64,000 bases of DNA from Bacteroidetes bacterium 37-13 (GCA_001897535.1 MKTC01000016.1:186958-250957), one strand, 5' to 3'. Positions 53,719 through 63,476 are shown, counted from the first letter of the stretch. The notes: generated from the letters alone by a model not told the origin. Made by a program: numbers and translations.

Positions 53719-56094
53719 CTATTGCATAATTCTAAATCTCATATCAATATTCTGAGTACCACTATGTTCTTCAATCCAAGCAGCAATAAAATAAGTGGTG
53801 GTTGTTTGAATAATAGTCCAAAAGCCATCATTGTCATTATTCCAGTTACCGGTATTATTTGATATAGAGTTAAGAATTACAACATAATTATCTGTTGGTA
53901 ATGCAGCACTAAAATTAAATTGGTATCGTGCATCTGTACCATTATTATCCAACCTAGATATACTCGAAAAATTAAAATCATTTTTTTTAACACTTGGGAT
54001 TGATATACCTGGATCTCCAATATATGCTTGCCCTGAAGCCATTACACCAGGTATTCTTTGCCATGCAGTTGAAGCAGAGTTATTTGTTTTTCTAAAATAA
54101 ATATTTTGATCAAAAAAACTACCGGCAAACTGCATAGCATAGTTATTGATAGGGTTACTATGCCTTACATCTAATAAATGCCACCAGCCGCTTGCTCCTG
54201 AAGGCCAACTTGAGGCTGGAGAAGGTGCGCTAGTTTGGTAAAATCCACTCTTTGCTCCTGCATTACCTTGCAAACCTGCATCTTCCCTACTTTCTGTACG
54301 TGTTTGATCGTCACCCCAATAAACAATACCGTTTGCCATAATATTTCCATTCACTTGTAGTTTTTCAACAGGATTGGTTGTTCCAATACCTACATTGCCA
54401 TTGCTGCGCACACGCATAATTTCTGTATTCGCGGCTCCATTCCATGTATTAAATATTAAGTCTGCGCTTGTACCTGAAAAGCCATTTTCTGAGGCGACAA
54501 TAGAAGCATTGGGAATAGGGTCAGTACTATAATCAGTACTAAATGCAAGTTTGGTATTATTACCTGCCACCCAAATATCGCCACCATGCACCCAAAGTTT
54601 GCCTTGTGCTGGATTAGTTGTTCCAATACCTACATTGCCGTTTTTAGGCATAAGGGCAATATGGTTGTTGTTAGTGTTTAATGTAAGCAGGTTACTATTT
54701 TCAGCCGTAAGAGAAAACTCGTTGGTTAAATTATTTGCACCAGACCAAGCTCCGTCCCAAAGCATAATTCCTTGGCGTGTTCCACCCGAATAGTAGCCTA
54801 TCCACTCATAACTATTATCATCAGCACGGTTTGTAAAAAAACCAATGTTGTCGCTTGGGCTATTTAAACTTGGAACATTAGTTATTCCATTGCCACTCAT
54901 ATTTAAGGTTGTAGTAGCAGTATGATTTCCTAAATTGTCTCCGGTTGGGGCGGTAATACCTAGCACGCTTAATGCTTGAGCCGGAGTTAAATCTTCCGGG
55001 TCTCCACTTCCTGAGCTATACCTTCCTTTAATACGATTCTGTGCCATATCGCTTAGCTTGGTGTTAGTAACTGTATTACTTCCTATAGTTGTGCTTATTG
55101 CAGTAGTCCCACTTCCTGATACATCACCGCTAAGTGTAATATTCTGATTCCCTGTTAAATATGCAGCATTGCTCCCACCCGTAACCTGACCTTTAGAATT
55201 TACGGTTACATTGTTGTAAGTGTTTGCAGTTACACCGGTTGTGGCTAAGTCGGCAGCAGTAATAGTGCCATCTAATATTTTACCCGTTGTTACAGCATTG
55301 TTTGCAATGGTCGGGCTCGGGTAAGTTCCAGTTAAATCGCCTCCTGCCGTTCCGCTTGGAGGTAATGTGCTTGGCGTTCCTGCAACATCACTATATTGCA
55401 CTTGTGCAAATTCATACGCTGTGTTGGTATTGTTTCTTCTCAATACTTGATTGCCTGATGATGATGCTACGCCACTTACCGGGCTTGAGCCATTGCCAAT
55501 TACTGCACCTGTTATTGTATTCACGCCTGTGCCGCCATTGCTCACAGGTAAAACGTTATTTACTTTTTGGGTTAAATCTATGGTGTTGTTTTGTATATCT
55601 GTGCCGGTTATTGTTCCATCTAAAATATGGGCAGAAGTAACTTTATTGTTACCAATAGAAGGGTTCGGATAAGTTCCCGTTAAATCGCCTCCGGCTGCGC
55701 CTGTTGGCGGACCGCCAGCACCATCGCCTACGGCTTTCCAAGCTGAGCCATCCCAAAAGTCTGTTCGGTTTAAATCGGTATCAAATACCAATAAGCCTTT
55801 ATTTGTTCCGTTTAATGTTCCTCCTAAAGTAGTTTTCTGCGCAGTAGTTAAACGCGGTATATAAAATCCTTTATTGGTAATATCTGTACTAAATATTGCT
55901 TTTGCAGTATCTGCTGTAACCGCTCCTGCCACAAAGCCGCGTGTGCCTATTACTTTATCATTTGCTTTAGCGCTTCCTGCCACATCTAATTTCTGTTCAG
56001 GATTGCTTGTGCCTATTCCCACTCTGCCGCTTTGAGAGTAAGAAAAAGTAAATGCAATAGTTGCTGCTACAGTTAATAGTAAATGCTTTATCAT
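53719..56094 (-). CDS. Large secreted tail-fibre-like protein with pyocin-knob-like segment
   Basis: The 791-residue protein has a signal peptide (cleavage near YSQS). It carries three RVGIGTxNPxxKLxVxG-type units (near 24-40, 487-503, 567-583), as found in phage-like fibre and S74 proteins, and two copies of GGDLTGTYP-x-P-x-IxNNxVTxxxILDGTIT (near 135-165 and 251-281). A segment at about 636-681 (WWHLLDVRHSNPINNYA..QNIYFRK..TAWQRI) resembles the pyocin knob domain of phage receptor-binding proteins. The last 90 residues are beta-rich. There is no S74 domain and no T9SS sorting domain, so the export and attachment route is unclear. Confidence 0.8.
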   Translation of the reverse strand: MIKHLLLTVAATIAFTFSYSQSGRVGIGTSNPEQKLDVAGSAKANDKVIGTRGFVAGAVTADTAKAIFSTDITNKGFYIPRLTTAQKTTLGGTLNGTNKGLLVFDTDLNRTDFWDGSAWKAVGDGAGGPPTGAAGGDLTGTYPNPSIGNNKVTSAHILDGTITGTDIQNNTIDLTQKVNNVLPVSNGGTGVNTITGAVIGNGSSPVSGVASSSGNQVLRRNNTNTAYEFAQVQYSDVAGTPSTLPPSGTAGGDLTGTYPSPTIANNAVTTGKILDGTITAADLATTGVTANTYNNVTVNSKGQVTGGSNAAYLTGNQNITLSGDVSGSGTTAISTTIGSNTVTNTKLSDMAQNRIKGRYSSGSGDPEDLTPAQALSVLGITAPTGDNLGNHTATTTLNMSGNGITNVPSLNSPSDNIGFFTNRADDNSYEWIGYYSGGTRQGIMLWDGAWSGANNLTNEFSLTAENSNLLTLNTNNNHIALMPKNGNVGIGTTNPAQGKLWVHGGDIWVAGNNTKLAFSTDYSTDPIPNASIVASENGFSGTSADLIFNTWNGAANTEIMRVRSNGNVGIGTTNPVEKLQVNGNIMANGIVYWGDDQTRTESREDAGLQGNAGAKSGFYQTSAPSPASSWPSGASGWWHLLDVRHSNPINNYAMQFAGSFFDQNIYFRKTNNSASTAWQRIPGVMASGQAYIGDPGISIPSVKKNDFNFSSISRLDNNGTDARYQFNFSAALPTDNYVVILNSISNNTGNWNNDNDGFWTIIQTTTTYFIAAWIEEHSGTQNIDMRFRIMQ

Positions 56095-56130
56095 AAGTGA
56101 ATGTTTTAATTTATTCGTTTATATTAACTA

Positions 56131-56138
56131 CAAAGATA
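56131..56138 (-). promoter_or_regulatory. Predicted -7 element for the tail-fibre-like gene
   Basis: On the minus strand TATCTTTG matches TAnnTTTG exactly, 36 bases before the ATG at 56094. The -33 region has a T-rich TTTC at the right distance. Confidence 0.5.
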
Positions 56139-56372
56139 ATGCCAAAGTTATGAGAGAAAGGTGTTTTTTAACCTTTCCTTATACGGCAATGTATTCACTT
56201 TGTTTCTATTGAAAAATTTCACTTATAGCCGAGGAATAATGCACATTAAAAAAGACAGTTGATGTAGCATAATAAATACAACTCAAAAATTAGAAACGAA
56301 CTTTCTACATAGCATAATTAAACCCGAATTATACAGTATAAATTTTATTAAGCAAAAGGGGGCAGTTCAGCA

Positions 56373-57017
56373 TTAAACTATTTTATTCTGCTGTGCTTTT
56401 TGTATTGCTTCAATTTTATTGTTTACGCTAAGTTTGCGATATATTTTCTCTATGTGTTTTCTCACCGTTCCTTTACTAATAAATAAAGTAACGGCTATTT
56501 GGTCGTAAGTATAACCTAAAACAAGGTTTTCTAAAATTTCTTTTTCTCTTATAGTAATACCAAAATTTTCAACTTCTGCCTGCAAAACCGGCTTGCTATG
56601 CCTAAGCAACTGCAATACTTTTTTGGCGATACCTGCCGACATTGGCGCACCTCCATCAACAGCTTCTAAAACTGATTCTTGCCAACTTTCGTACGATTTA
56701 TCTTTTACTAAATACCCACATGCTCCGGCAAGAATTGCACTAAAAATATTCTCTTCATCATCATACACAGTGCTCATTACTATTTTAATAGATGGCCAAC
56801 TTTTATTGATAATTTTTGCAGCTTCAATACCATTCAATTTCGGCATATTTATATCCATCAGCAGTACCTCAATATCAGAATCTTTACTTAGAATTTCTAT
56901 TGCCTCTTCTCCATTAAAAGCGTGCCACACAACTGTAATTTGCTTATTTTGGGTAAGATTATCTTTAAGCATTTCTGCCATAAAAGTTACGTCTTCCACA
57001 ATTCCTACTCTAATCAT
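56373..57017 (-). CDS. NarL/LuxR-type response regulator
   Basis: The 214-residue protein has a receiver domain (about 1-120: acidic VEDV pocket, the phospho-acceptor Asp in LLMDINMPKLNG, Thr/Ser region MSTVYDD and the Lys in YLVKDKSYE) and a LuxR-type winged helix (about 150-205, with TIREKEILENLVLGYTYDQIA and SKGTVRKHIEKIYRKL). No histidine kinase lies next to it. The ATG at 57017 is preferred because it opens the receiver domain. A consensus-like promoter is just upstream and faces away from the divergent receiver gene. Confidence 0.92.
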   Translation of the reverse strand: MIRVGIVEDVTFMAEMLKDNLTQNKQITVVWHAFNGEEAIEILSKDSDIEVLLMDINMPKLNGIEAAKIINKSWPSIKIVMSTVYDDEENIFSAILAGACGYLVKDKSYESWQESVLEAVDGGAPMSAGIAKKVLQLLRHSKPVLQAEVENFGITIREKEILENLVLGYTYDQIAVTLFISKGTVRKHIEKIYRKLSVNNKIEAIQKAQQNKIV

Positions 57018-57027
57018 AATATAAACA

Positions 57028-57057
57028 CAAACATAACTATGTTCCTTGCTAATAAAA
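57028..57057 (-). promoter_or_regulatory. Promoter of the NarL-type regulator
   Basis: On the minus strand TTTT (57057-57054), an 18-base spacer and TATGTTTG (57035-57028) match the consensus with one mismatch. The ATG follows 10 bases later. Confidence 0.65.
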
Positions 57058-57072
57058 TACGCACTTGTTCGT

Positions 57073-57103
57073 ATTGTAGTAACTAATAGCAAGTATAGTT
57101 TTG
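57073..57103 (+). promoter_or_regulatory. Promoter of the lone receiver gene
   Basis: ATTG (57073-57076), a 19-base spacer and TAGTTTTG (57096-57103) match the consensus with one mismatch in the -33 element. The ATG lies 30 bases downstream. It is back to back with the promoter of the NarL-type gene. Confidence 0.65.
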
Positions 57104-57133
57104 TAACGCACATAAAGAAAAGTAATTATATTG

Positions 57134-57628
57134 ATGAAAAACATACAAGCTCAACCAAAGTTCAACTTCCACTTATTCGATTTTAGCTTACTGGAAGAAG
57201 TATGCCTAATTGATGATGAACACTCATTTTTATTCCTAAATCAAATGATTTTTAAAGATACGTTCCCTAAGCTTAAAGTAATAAGTTACAATAACATTAA
57301 AGATGCATTTGTTCATCTGCAAAACAACAACGATATTAAGCGTTTAGTAATCTTAGATATAAACTTAGGCTACACCACAGGTTTTGAGCTATTAGATCTG
57401 CTAAACCCTTTTAGCTTCAAAAACTTAAATGTGATTATACATTCATCGTGCACGAGTAACAAAAACATAGAAAAAGCCTTTACCTATCCACTTGTAAAAG
57501 CCTTTATAGAAAAGCCCTTGTTTGTTGAAACTATCGAATTGATTTCGGGGAAAATATCTTCTTTTAATAATAAATTAGATTGCGGAGGCACAATATTTAC
57601 AAGAGAAACTTTTGCCCTGCATCTTTAA
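57134..57628 (+). CDS. Stand-alone receiver-domain protein
   Basis: The 164-residue protein has a receiver fold: an acidic pair in CLIDDEHSF (about 24-32), the phospho-acceptor Asp in LVILDINLG (about 75-83), a Ser in IHSSCTS and the conserved Lys in FIEKPLF (about 132-138). A short N-terminal extension precedes it and no output domain follows. It may pass phosphate on or tune the divergent NarL-type regulator. An in-frame TTG one codon upstream was passed over for the ATG at 57134. Confidence 0.82.
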   Translation: MKNIQAQPKFNFHLFDFSLLEEVCLIDDEHSFLFLNQMIFKDTFPKLKVISYNNIKDAFVHLQNNNDIKRLVILDINLGYTTGFELLDLLNPFSFKNLNVIIHSSCTSNKNIEKAFTYPLVKAFIEKPLFVETIELISGKISSFNNKLDCGGTIFTRETFALHL

Positions 57629-57659
57629 GTTAAACAAGGCGTAAGCCTTCCTATTTTTT

Positions 57660-59354
57660 TTAAATAATTTCCTCTTTTGCTCTTGCTGAAATAATAAATT
57701 GAAATAGAACGCCAAACACAATTACCGAAACGCAACCAATCATATTCAACCACAAAAATGCAGTAGCATCTGTTTTAAATAAAACTATTACAATTAACTC
57801 GGCAATTACTGCAGCAAAAAACACTGCTGTTCCTTTAATATATTTCACAAAAAAAGCTACCACAAAAACGCCTAAAACAGTTCCATAAAACAACGACCCA
57901 AGCACATTCACTGCTTCAATCATACTACCTAATTCGCTGGCAAATTGTGCTACCGCAATAGCAATTAAGCCCCAAAAAACAGTAAGTATTTTTGAAATAA
58001 ACACGTAGTGATTTTCATTTCTATCAGTTATTATTAAACGTTTATACAAATCAATTACAGAAGTAGAAGAAAGTGCGTTTAACTCCGATGCTGTGCTGCT
58101 CCACGATGCACAAAAAATTACCGCAATAAGCAAGCCGATTAAACCAGCCGGAAGATAGCGCAACACAAAGTTCATAAAAATATAATTCACGTCATTCGTA
58201 TCAACGGAAGCATCTGTTTGGGCAATTAAACTTTTAGTTTCCGCACGCAATTTTTGTTCTTCGCTTTTTAAGTTTTTCAAATCCCTTTTTAGTTGCAATT
58301 GTGCTTGTTCATCTTCTGCTTTCAAAAATGCAAATGCTGTTTCCTTTTTCTTCTTTTCCAATAGTGAAAAATCTGTATTCAGCTTATGGAAATCATCAGC
58401 CGCAGCCGTGTTTTCTATTTTTTGAATTACAGCTTCATTAAAAAACAAGGGTGAAGAATGAAAATGATAAAAAGCCACCAGCAATGCACCAATTAAAAGA
58501 ATAGAATATTGCATTGGAATTTTAACTGCCGCAGTACTCAATAATCCTTTCCTGCTTTCACTTTCGCTTTTACCTGTAAGGTAGCGCCCCACTTGGCTTT
58601 GGTCTGTTCCAAAATAGGCAAGCGAAAGAAAAAAACCGCCAATTAAACCACTCCAAACATTGTACTTATCACTCATGTTGAAATTGGTTGTAATTGTGTT
58701 CATATTGCCAACCGCATCAGAAATTTTTATAGCATCAAAAAAGCTAACTCCTTCCGGCAACAATTTCACTACCATAAAACCTGCAATAAACATCCCTAAA
58801 GTAATTACCAACATCTGCTGAAACTGCGTGTATGCAACAGCTTTTGCACCTCCGCTTACTGTGTAAATAATTACCAAACCACCCATCACCAAATTAGAAA
58901 CGAAAATATTCCAACCTAAAACTGAACTCAAAATTAAAGCAGGCGCATAAATGGTTAATCCGGCAGAAAGCCCGCGCTGAAGCAAAAAAAGCATTGCAGT
59001 AAATGCCCGTGTTTTCACATCGAACCGCTGCTCCAAAAATTGATAGGCAGTAAACACATTTGCTTTGCGAAACATAGGCATAAAAACAAAACTCACTACC
59101 AACATCGCCAGCGGCATACCAAAATAAAATTGCACAAAACGCATACCATCGGTAAAGGCTTGGCCAGGCGCAGAAATAAATGTAATGGCGCTTGCTTGCG
59201 TACTGATAACCGAAAACATAACCAAATACCAAGGCATTTCATTGCTGCCCAAAAAGTAATCGCTCATGTTTTTGTTGCCACGACTTTTGTAAATACCATA
59301 AAGTACGATTGCAAGCAGAGTTCCTACCAAAACAATCCAGTCTAAAATGTGCAT
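57660..59354 (-). CDS. Sodium:solute symporter family transporter
   Basis: The 564-residue protein has the SSS layout of about 13 membrane segments, with the family region MSDYFLGSNEMPWYLVMFSVISTQASAITF reduced here to FLGSNEMPW and ISTQASAITFI (about 35-65), which holds sodium-site residues. A charged coiled-coil stretch of about 65 residues (about 310-375, EKKKKETAFAFLKAEDE...) sits in a loop between membrane segments, as in many Bacteroidota members. The solute is unknown; sugars, amino acids or sialic acid are typical. Confidence 0.9.
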   Translation of the reverse strand: MHILDWIVLVGTLLAIVLYGIYKSRGNKNMSDYFLGSNEMPWYLVMFSVISTQASAITFISAPGQAFTDGMRFVQFYFGMPLAMLVVSFVFMPMFRKANVFTAYQFLEQRFDVKTRAFTAMLFLLQRGLSAGLTIYAPALILSSVLGWNIFVSNLVMGGLVIIYTVSGGAKAVAYTQFQQMLVITLGMFIAGFMVVKLLPEGVSFFDAIKISDAVGNMNTITTNFNMSDKYNVWSGLIGGFFLSLAYFGTDQSQVGRYLTGKSESESRKGLLSTAAVKIPMQYSILLIGALLVAFYHFHSSPLFFNEAVIQKIENTAAADDFHKLNTDFSLLEKKKKETAFAFLKAEDEQAQLQLKRDLKNLKSEEQKLRAETKSLIAQTDASVDTNDVNYIFMNFVLRYLPAGLIGLLIAVIFCASWSSTASELNALSSTSVIDLYKRLIITDRNENHYVFISKILTVFWGLIAIAVAQFASELGSMIEAVNVLGSLFYGTVLGVFVVAFFVKYIKGTAVFFAAVIAELIVIVLFKTDATAFLWLNMIGCVSVIVFGVLFQFIISARAKEEII

Positions 59355-59451
59355 TGCTGATTAAATGTTTTTTCGCTTATTTGTGCAGCAATTTTAAAGA
59401 AATAAAAAGTTAAGGAAAGCGAATATTCTCTTTGCTTTCGCGAAACAAAAA

Positions 59452-60147
59452 ATGAGAGATTACAAACATATCTTTTTCGATTTAGATCACACGCTATGGG
59501 ATTTTGAAAGCAATTCAAAAAAGACTTTAGCCGAGATTTTCGACACCTTTCAACTAAAGCAAAAAGGTATTTTTAATTTCGACCAATTTTACCAAACCTA
59601 CCAACCCATAAACGACCAATATTGGTATTTGTATCACAACAAAAAAGTTGCAAAAGCAGAATTGAGAGTTGGTAGATTTCGTGAAACACTTTCTCGTTTT
59701 AATATCGAAGATGAAGCAATGGCAGAAGGAATTGCAGCTATGTATTTGAATGAAAGCCCAAAAAAACATATACTTTTTCCCAATGCGCTCGAAATACTTG
59801 AACAGCTTGCTAAGCGCTATACTTTGCACATCATCACCAACGGGTTTAAAGAAGTTCAGCATCAAAAAATTGAGAACTCAGGATTAAATCCATTTTTCAA
59901 AACCACTATTATTTCTGAAGATATTGGTTTTCAAAAACCGCAGCCCGAAATTTTTGACTACGCTTTAAAAATTGCTAATGCAGAAAAAAATAATTGCTTA
60001 ATGATTGGCGATAATATTCTCACCGATATTGAAGGAGCAATGAATTTTGGCATAGATGCGGTGCTTTTTAACCCACAAAAAAAATGGCACAAAGCCAAAC
60101 CAACTTTTGAAATAAATTCACTAAACGAACTAAATTCATTACTTTAA
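59452..60147 (+). CDS. YjjG family noncanonical pyrimidine nucleotidase (HAD)
   Basis: The 231-residue HAD phosphatase has motif I FFDLDHTLWDF (about 8-18, with the catalytic Asp pair), motif II TNGF (about 127-130), motif III Lys in FQKPQPEIF and motif IV MIGDNILTDIEGA (about 184-196). HTLWDF marks the YjjG group, which clears noncanonical pyrimidine nucleotides. The next two genes run the same way with short gaps and could share a message. Confidence 0.9.
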   Translation: MRDYKHIFFDLDHTLWDFESNSKKTLAEIFDTFQLKQKGIFNFDQFYQTYQPINDQYWYLYHNKKVAKAELRVGRFRETLSRFNIEDEAMAEGIAAMYLNESPKKHILFPNALEILEQLAKRYTLHIITNGFKEVQHQKIENSGLNPFFKTTIISEDIGFQKPQPEIFDYALKIANAEKNNCLMIGDNILTDIEGAMNFGIDAVLFNPQKKWHKAKPTFEINSLNELNSLL

Positions 60148-60169
60148 TTTTTAAATAAAATAATTACAA

Positions 60170-60838
60170 ATGAGCAATACAATTGTAGAAGTAAAAGAAG
60201 CACAATTTATTAGCAACAACATTAAGCGATTTATCATTGAAAAGCCCGCCAACTATACTTTTGTTCCGGGGCAAGCCGCAGAAATTGCTATCAATAAAGA
60301 AGGTTGGGACACGCATTTTCGTCCCTTTACTTTTACAAGTTTAAACGCATGGGAAAATTTAGAGTTCCTAATTAAAATTTATCCTGAACACAAAGGCATC
60401 ACTGCAGAACTTGGCAAAACAAATGCCGGAGCAAGTCTTGTTTTAAGCGAGCCATTTGGTGCAATCGAATACAAAGGTCCGGGAGTGTTTATTGCCGGAG
60501 GTTCAGGCGTTACGCCTTTCATTTCAATCTTTAGAGAATTGAAAAAACAAAACAGAATTGCAACCAACAAATTGATATATTCCAACTACACTGCGCAAGA
60601 TGTAATTGTCGGTGCAGAATTACATGATTTACTAAAAGAAAACTACATTAACCATTACACCAAAGAAGGGGTTATTGGCTTTAGAGAAAAGCGCTTAAAC
60701 AAAGATGCGCTTATTGATTACATTAAAGATTTTAGCCAACGATTTTATGTGTGCGGCTCGCATAGTTTTGTTCATGATATTAGCGGCATGTTACTGGAAC
60801 TTGGTGCCACTGCCGAAAGTTTAGTTGTAGAGCAATAA
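60170..60838 (+). CDS. Flavodoxin/ferredoxin-NADP reductase-like protein
   Basis: The 222-residue protein has an FAD-binding barrel with the RPFTFTS motif (about 44-50) and an NAD(P)-binding part with GGSGVTPFISI (about 106-116) and YVCGSHSF. It lacks a 2Fe-2S domain, so it probably moves electrons between NAD(P)H and a flavin or ferredoxin partner. It lies 22 bases after the YjjG gene on the same strand. The partner is not adjacent. Confidence 0.85.
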   Translation: MSNTIVEVKEAQFISNNIKRFIIEKPANYTFVPGQAAEIAINKEGWDTHFRPFTFTSLNAWENLEFLIKIYPEHKGITAELGKTNAGASLVLSEPFGAIEYKGPGVFIAGGSGVTPFISIFRELKKQNRIATNKLIYSNYTAQDVIVGAELHDLLKENYINHYTKEGVIGFREKRLNKDALIDYIKDFSQRFYVCGSHSFVHDISGMLLELGATAESLVVEQ

Positions 60839-60888
60839 ATTTTCAACCCAACCTAAAAATCTACACTAAATTGCAACACAAATTTGGT

Positions 60889-62571
60889 ATGGAACAACAG
60901 CATAACACAGCAGGAAAATTTCCTTTGCCATACATTATCGAAGATTTACGCGAATGGCCAATTTATAAATTGAGCGAGAACAGAGATGCGTTTATGAACG
61001 AAGTGAAACAAACTACATTGCGCAAAATCTATGAAGAATTTCCAAACGATACACTGCTGAAAGATGAACTCTCAAAAGTATTATTTCAAGAAAGAATTCG
61101 CCTTACCGAAAAACCGTGGAAAGCAGACCCGCCAGATGAAAGAGCATTTTGGGGAAGCGTAAAAAGTAAGTTTATGAAGTTGAGCGATGCCGATACGGTA
61201 ATTACGCCACAGCAACTCACAGAAGAAATTCTCGACCGCTACATCAATGAAATAACAGGAAATTTCGACATCAATTCTTTTCAATTTGCACGCACAGTTT
61301 TACCGCAATTTTTCAGTCGAGTTTTTAATGCCGCACCGGGTAAATGGTTTAAATCAATTAGCCAAGGCGCGCGCACCATTCACGAAAAAATTCCAATTAC
61401 GGGAGATGTAGAACTCATTAGAAAATTAGCGCAAAAAGGAACAATTGTTGTTGTACCAACTCACTTCAGCAATATGGACTCCATAATGATTGGTTGGGTG
61501 CTTAGCGAATTGGGCTTGCCGGCATTCACTTATGGCGCAGGACTAAATTTATATAGTATCAAACTCCTCTCCTATTTTATGGAAAGGCTGGGCGCATACA
61601 AAGTAGATAGAAGAAAGAAAAATAACTTTTATCTTGAAACCTTAAAAACATACTCCACCACTGCCTTACAGCGTGGCACACACAGTATTTTCTTTCCCGG
61701 AGGCACGCGTTCGCGTTCAGGAATGTTAGAAAAAAAATTGAAACTCGGTTTGCTCGGCACAGCTTTAGAATCTCAAAAACAACATTTCAAAAATTTTAAT
61801 GAAGACTTAGCGCCTAAAGTTTTTGTGGTACCGATGGTTATCAATTATCACTTTGTTTTAGAAGCTTCCGGTTTAATAAACGACTACCTGAAAGAAACCG
61901 GAAAACATCTTTTTTTCAGAGAAAACGATGAGTATTCTACTTCCATAAAAATGATTCGCTTTATGCTGAAATTTCTTTCGGCAAGTTCTTCGCTCACTAT
62001 TTCATTTGGAAAAGTTTTAGATGTGTTTGGAAACGAAGTGGATAGCGAAGGAAACAGCTTTAACCATCTTGGAAATAAAATAGATATTAAGCGCTATTTT
62101 ATGACCAATGGCGAAATGACAGACGACCACCAGCGCGAAGAAGAATACACCAAAATTTTAGGCGAAAAAATTGTGGAGCAATACTGGAAAGCAAATACAG
62201 TACTCACCAGCCATTTGGTTTGTTTCACCTTGTTTGAACTCATTAAAAAGCAATTTAAAAACATAGACCTTTTCACTTTGTTGCGCACGCCCGAAGATGA
62301 AATTTCAATACCCGAAGGTACTTTGCACGAAGCGCTTAATTTGCTAAAAGAGCGATTAAAAGAAATGAGTGCCGCAGGTGATATTCAGATTTCTCCTGAG
62401 ATAAGATGGAACGTAGATAAGATTTTAGAACATGGAATGCGCAATGTAAACTTGTATCACGTTGATAGTCCGATTATGCGAAATGGCTCCAATTTCACTA
62501 GCGAAGATTTAAAACTTTTATACTACTACCACAACCGCTTAGATGGCTACAATCTGCATAAATACTTGTAG
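60889..62571 (+). CDS. PlsB-like glycerol-phosphate acyltransferase
   Basis: The 560-residue protein has the acyltransferase block I HFSNMD (HX4D, about 191-196), block II GAGLNLYS, block III FPGGTRSRSG and block IV VVPMVINYHF. The long N- and C-terminal helical parts and the block order fit a PlsB-type acyl-transfer enzyme that adds the first or second fatty acid to glycerol phosphate. The ATG at 60889 is chosen over a TTG six codons upstream. It follows the reductase by 50 bases on the same strand. Confidence 0.85.
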   Translation: MEQQHNTAGKFPLPYIIEDLREWPIYKLSENRDAFMNEVKQTTLRKIYEEFPNDTLLKDELSKVLFQERIRLTEKPWKADPPDERAFWGSVKSKFMKLSDADTVITPQQLTEEILDRYINEITGNFDINSFQFARTVLPQFFSRVFNAAPGKWFKSISQGARTIHEKIPITGDVELIRKLAQKGTIVVVPTHFSNMDSIMIGWVLSELGLPAFTYGAGLNLYSIKLLSYFMERLGAYKVDRRKKNNFYLETLKTYSTTALQRGTHSIFFPGGTRSRSGMLEKKLKLGLLGTALESQKQHFKNFNEDLAPKVFVVPMVINYHFVLEASGLINDYLKETGKHLFFRENDEYSTSIKMIRFMLKFLSASSSLTISFGKVLDVFGNEVDSEGNSFNHLGNKIDIKRYFMTNGEMTDDHQREEEYTKILGEKIVEQYWKANTVLTSHLVCFTLFELIKKQFKNIDLFTLLRTPEDEISIPEGTLHEALNLLKERLKEMSAAGDIQISPEIRWNVDKILEHGMRNVNLYHVDSPIMRNGSNFTSEDLKLLYYYHNRLDGYNLHKYL

Positions 62572-62620
62572 TGCAGTAAAAAAATTAAACAGATAATTTC
62601 TTATAGTAAAAACAAAAACA

Positions 62621-63475
62621 ATGCTGAAAGTAATTCCGGGTGAAATTCCACAACCACAACTGCACCAATTTTTACTGGGCTGTGTGGCACCACGTCCAAT
62701 ATCTTTTGTTTCCACGATTGATGCTTCCGGCAATGTAAATCTTGCGCCATTTTCATTTTTCAATGCCTTTGGTTCCAATCCTCCAATTTTAGTTTTTTCG
62801 CCTGCCGTGAATGGCAGAACAGGTAAATTAAAAGACACTTTAAACAACTTAAAAGAAGTGGGCGAATGTGTGGTAAACATTGTTACACACGATATTATTC
62901 ACCAATGCAATTTAGCCTCAACTGAATTTGAAAAAGGCGTAGATGAATTTGTGAAAGCAGGTTTCACCAAACTGCCAAGCGACTTTGTGAAACCGCCAAG
63001 AGTGGCAGAAAGCAAAGCACATTTAGAATGTAAAGTACTTCAGATTATTGAAACTGGAACCGGTGGTGGTGCAGCCAACTTAGTAATTTGCGAAATACTT
63101 GCCATGCACATCAGCAAAGAAGTTTTAGATGAAACAGGCGCTATTTCTCCTTTTAAATTTGACCAAGTAGCACGATTAAACGCAAACTTTTGGGCACGAA
63201 TGATTCCTGAAAGTATTTTTGAAATGCCACGCGCACCGAGAGCTTCAGCTTTGGGTTTTGATAAGCTTCCCAAATTCATCAGCGCTTCACCATATTTAAG
63301 CGGCAACGACATCGCACTTTTAGCCAATAATGACCATTTACCTAATGCCGAAGAATTATTATCAGTTCAAGAATTTAAAAGCCTGAGCAAACCAGAAATT
63401 GCTGCAAAATGCAAAGCCCAAATTGCAGTAGGAAACTGGTTTGATGCACTATGCACCGCAATGCTTTTGGAGTAA
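62621..63475 (+). CDS. Flavin reductase-like (FMN-binding split barrel) protein
   Basis: The 284-residue protein starts with a flavin reductase-type domain (about 5-190): RPISFVST (about 24-31), NLAPFSFFNAF, and the GECVVNIVT segment that follow the family order. The C-terminal 90 residues are a helical extension. These proteins reduce FMN or transfer it to partner oxygenases; some are simply FMN-binding. The stop nearly touches the mutS stop on the other strand (1-base gap). Confidence 0.87.
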   Translation: MLKVIPGEIPQPQLHQFLLGCVAPRPISFVSTIDASGNVNLAPFSFFNAFGSNPPILVFSPAVNGRTGKLKDTLNNLKEVGECVVNIVTHDIIHQCNLASTEFEKGVDEFVKAGFTKLPSDFVKPPRVAESKAHLECKVLQIIETGTGGGAANLVICEILAMHISKEVLDETGAISPFKFDQVARLNANFWARMIPESIFEMPRAPRASALGFDKLPKFISASPYLSGNDIALLANNDHLPNAEELLSVQEFKSLSKPEIAAKCKAQIAVGNWFDALCTAMLLE

Positions 63476-63476
63476 A

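Noticed and set aside
56262-56325. Two AGCATAAT-containing direct repeats upstream of the tail-fibre-like gene as regulator sites
   Set aside because: Short, AT-rich and only two copies; expected by chance in this base composition.
57660-59354. The coiled-coil insert in the sodium:solute symporter as a novel fusion
   Set aside because: A charged insert at this place occurs in many Bacteroidota members of the family, so it is not unusual.
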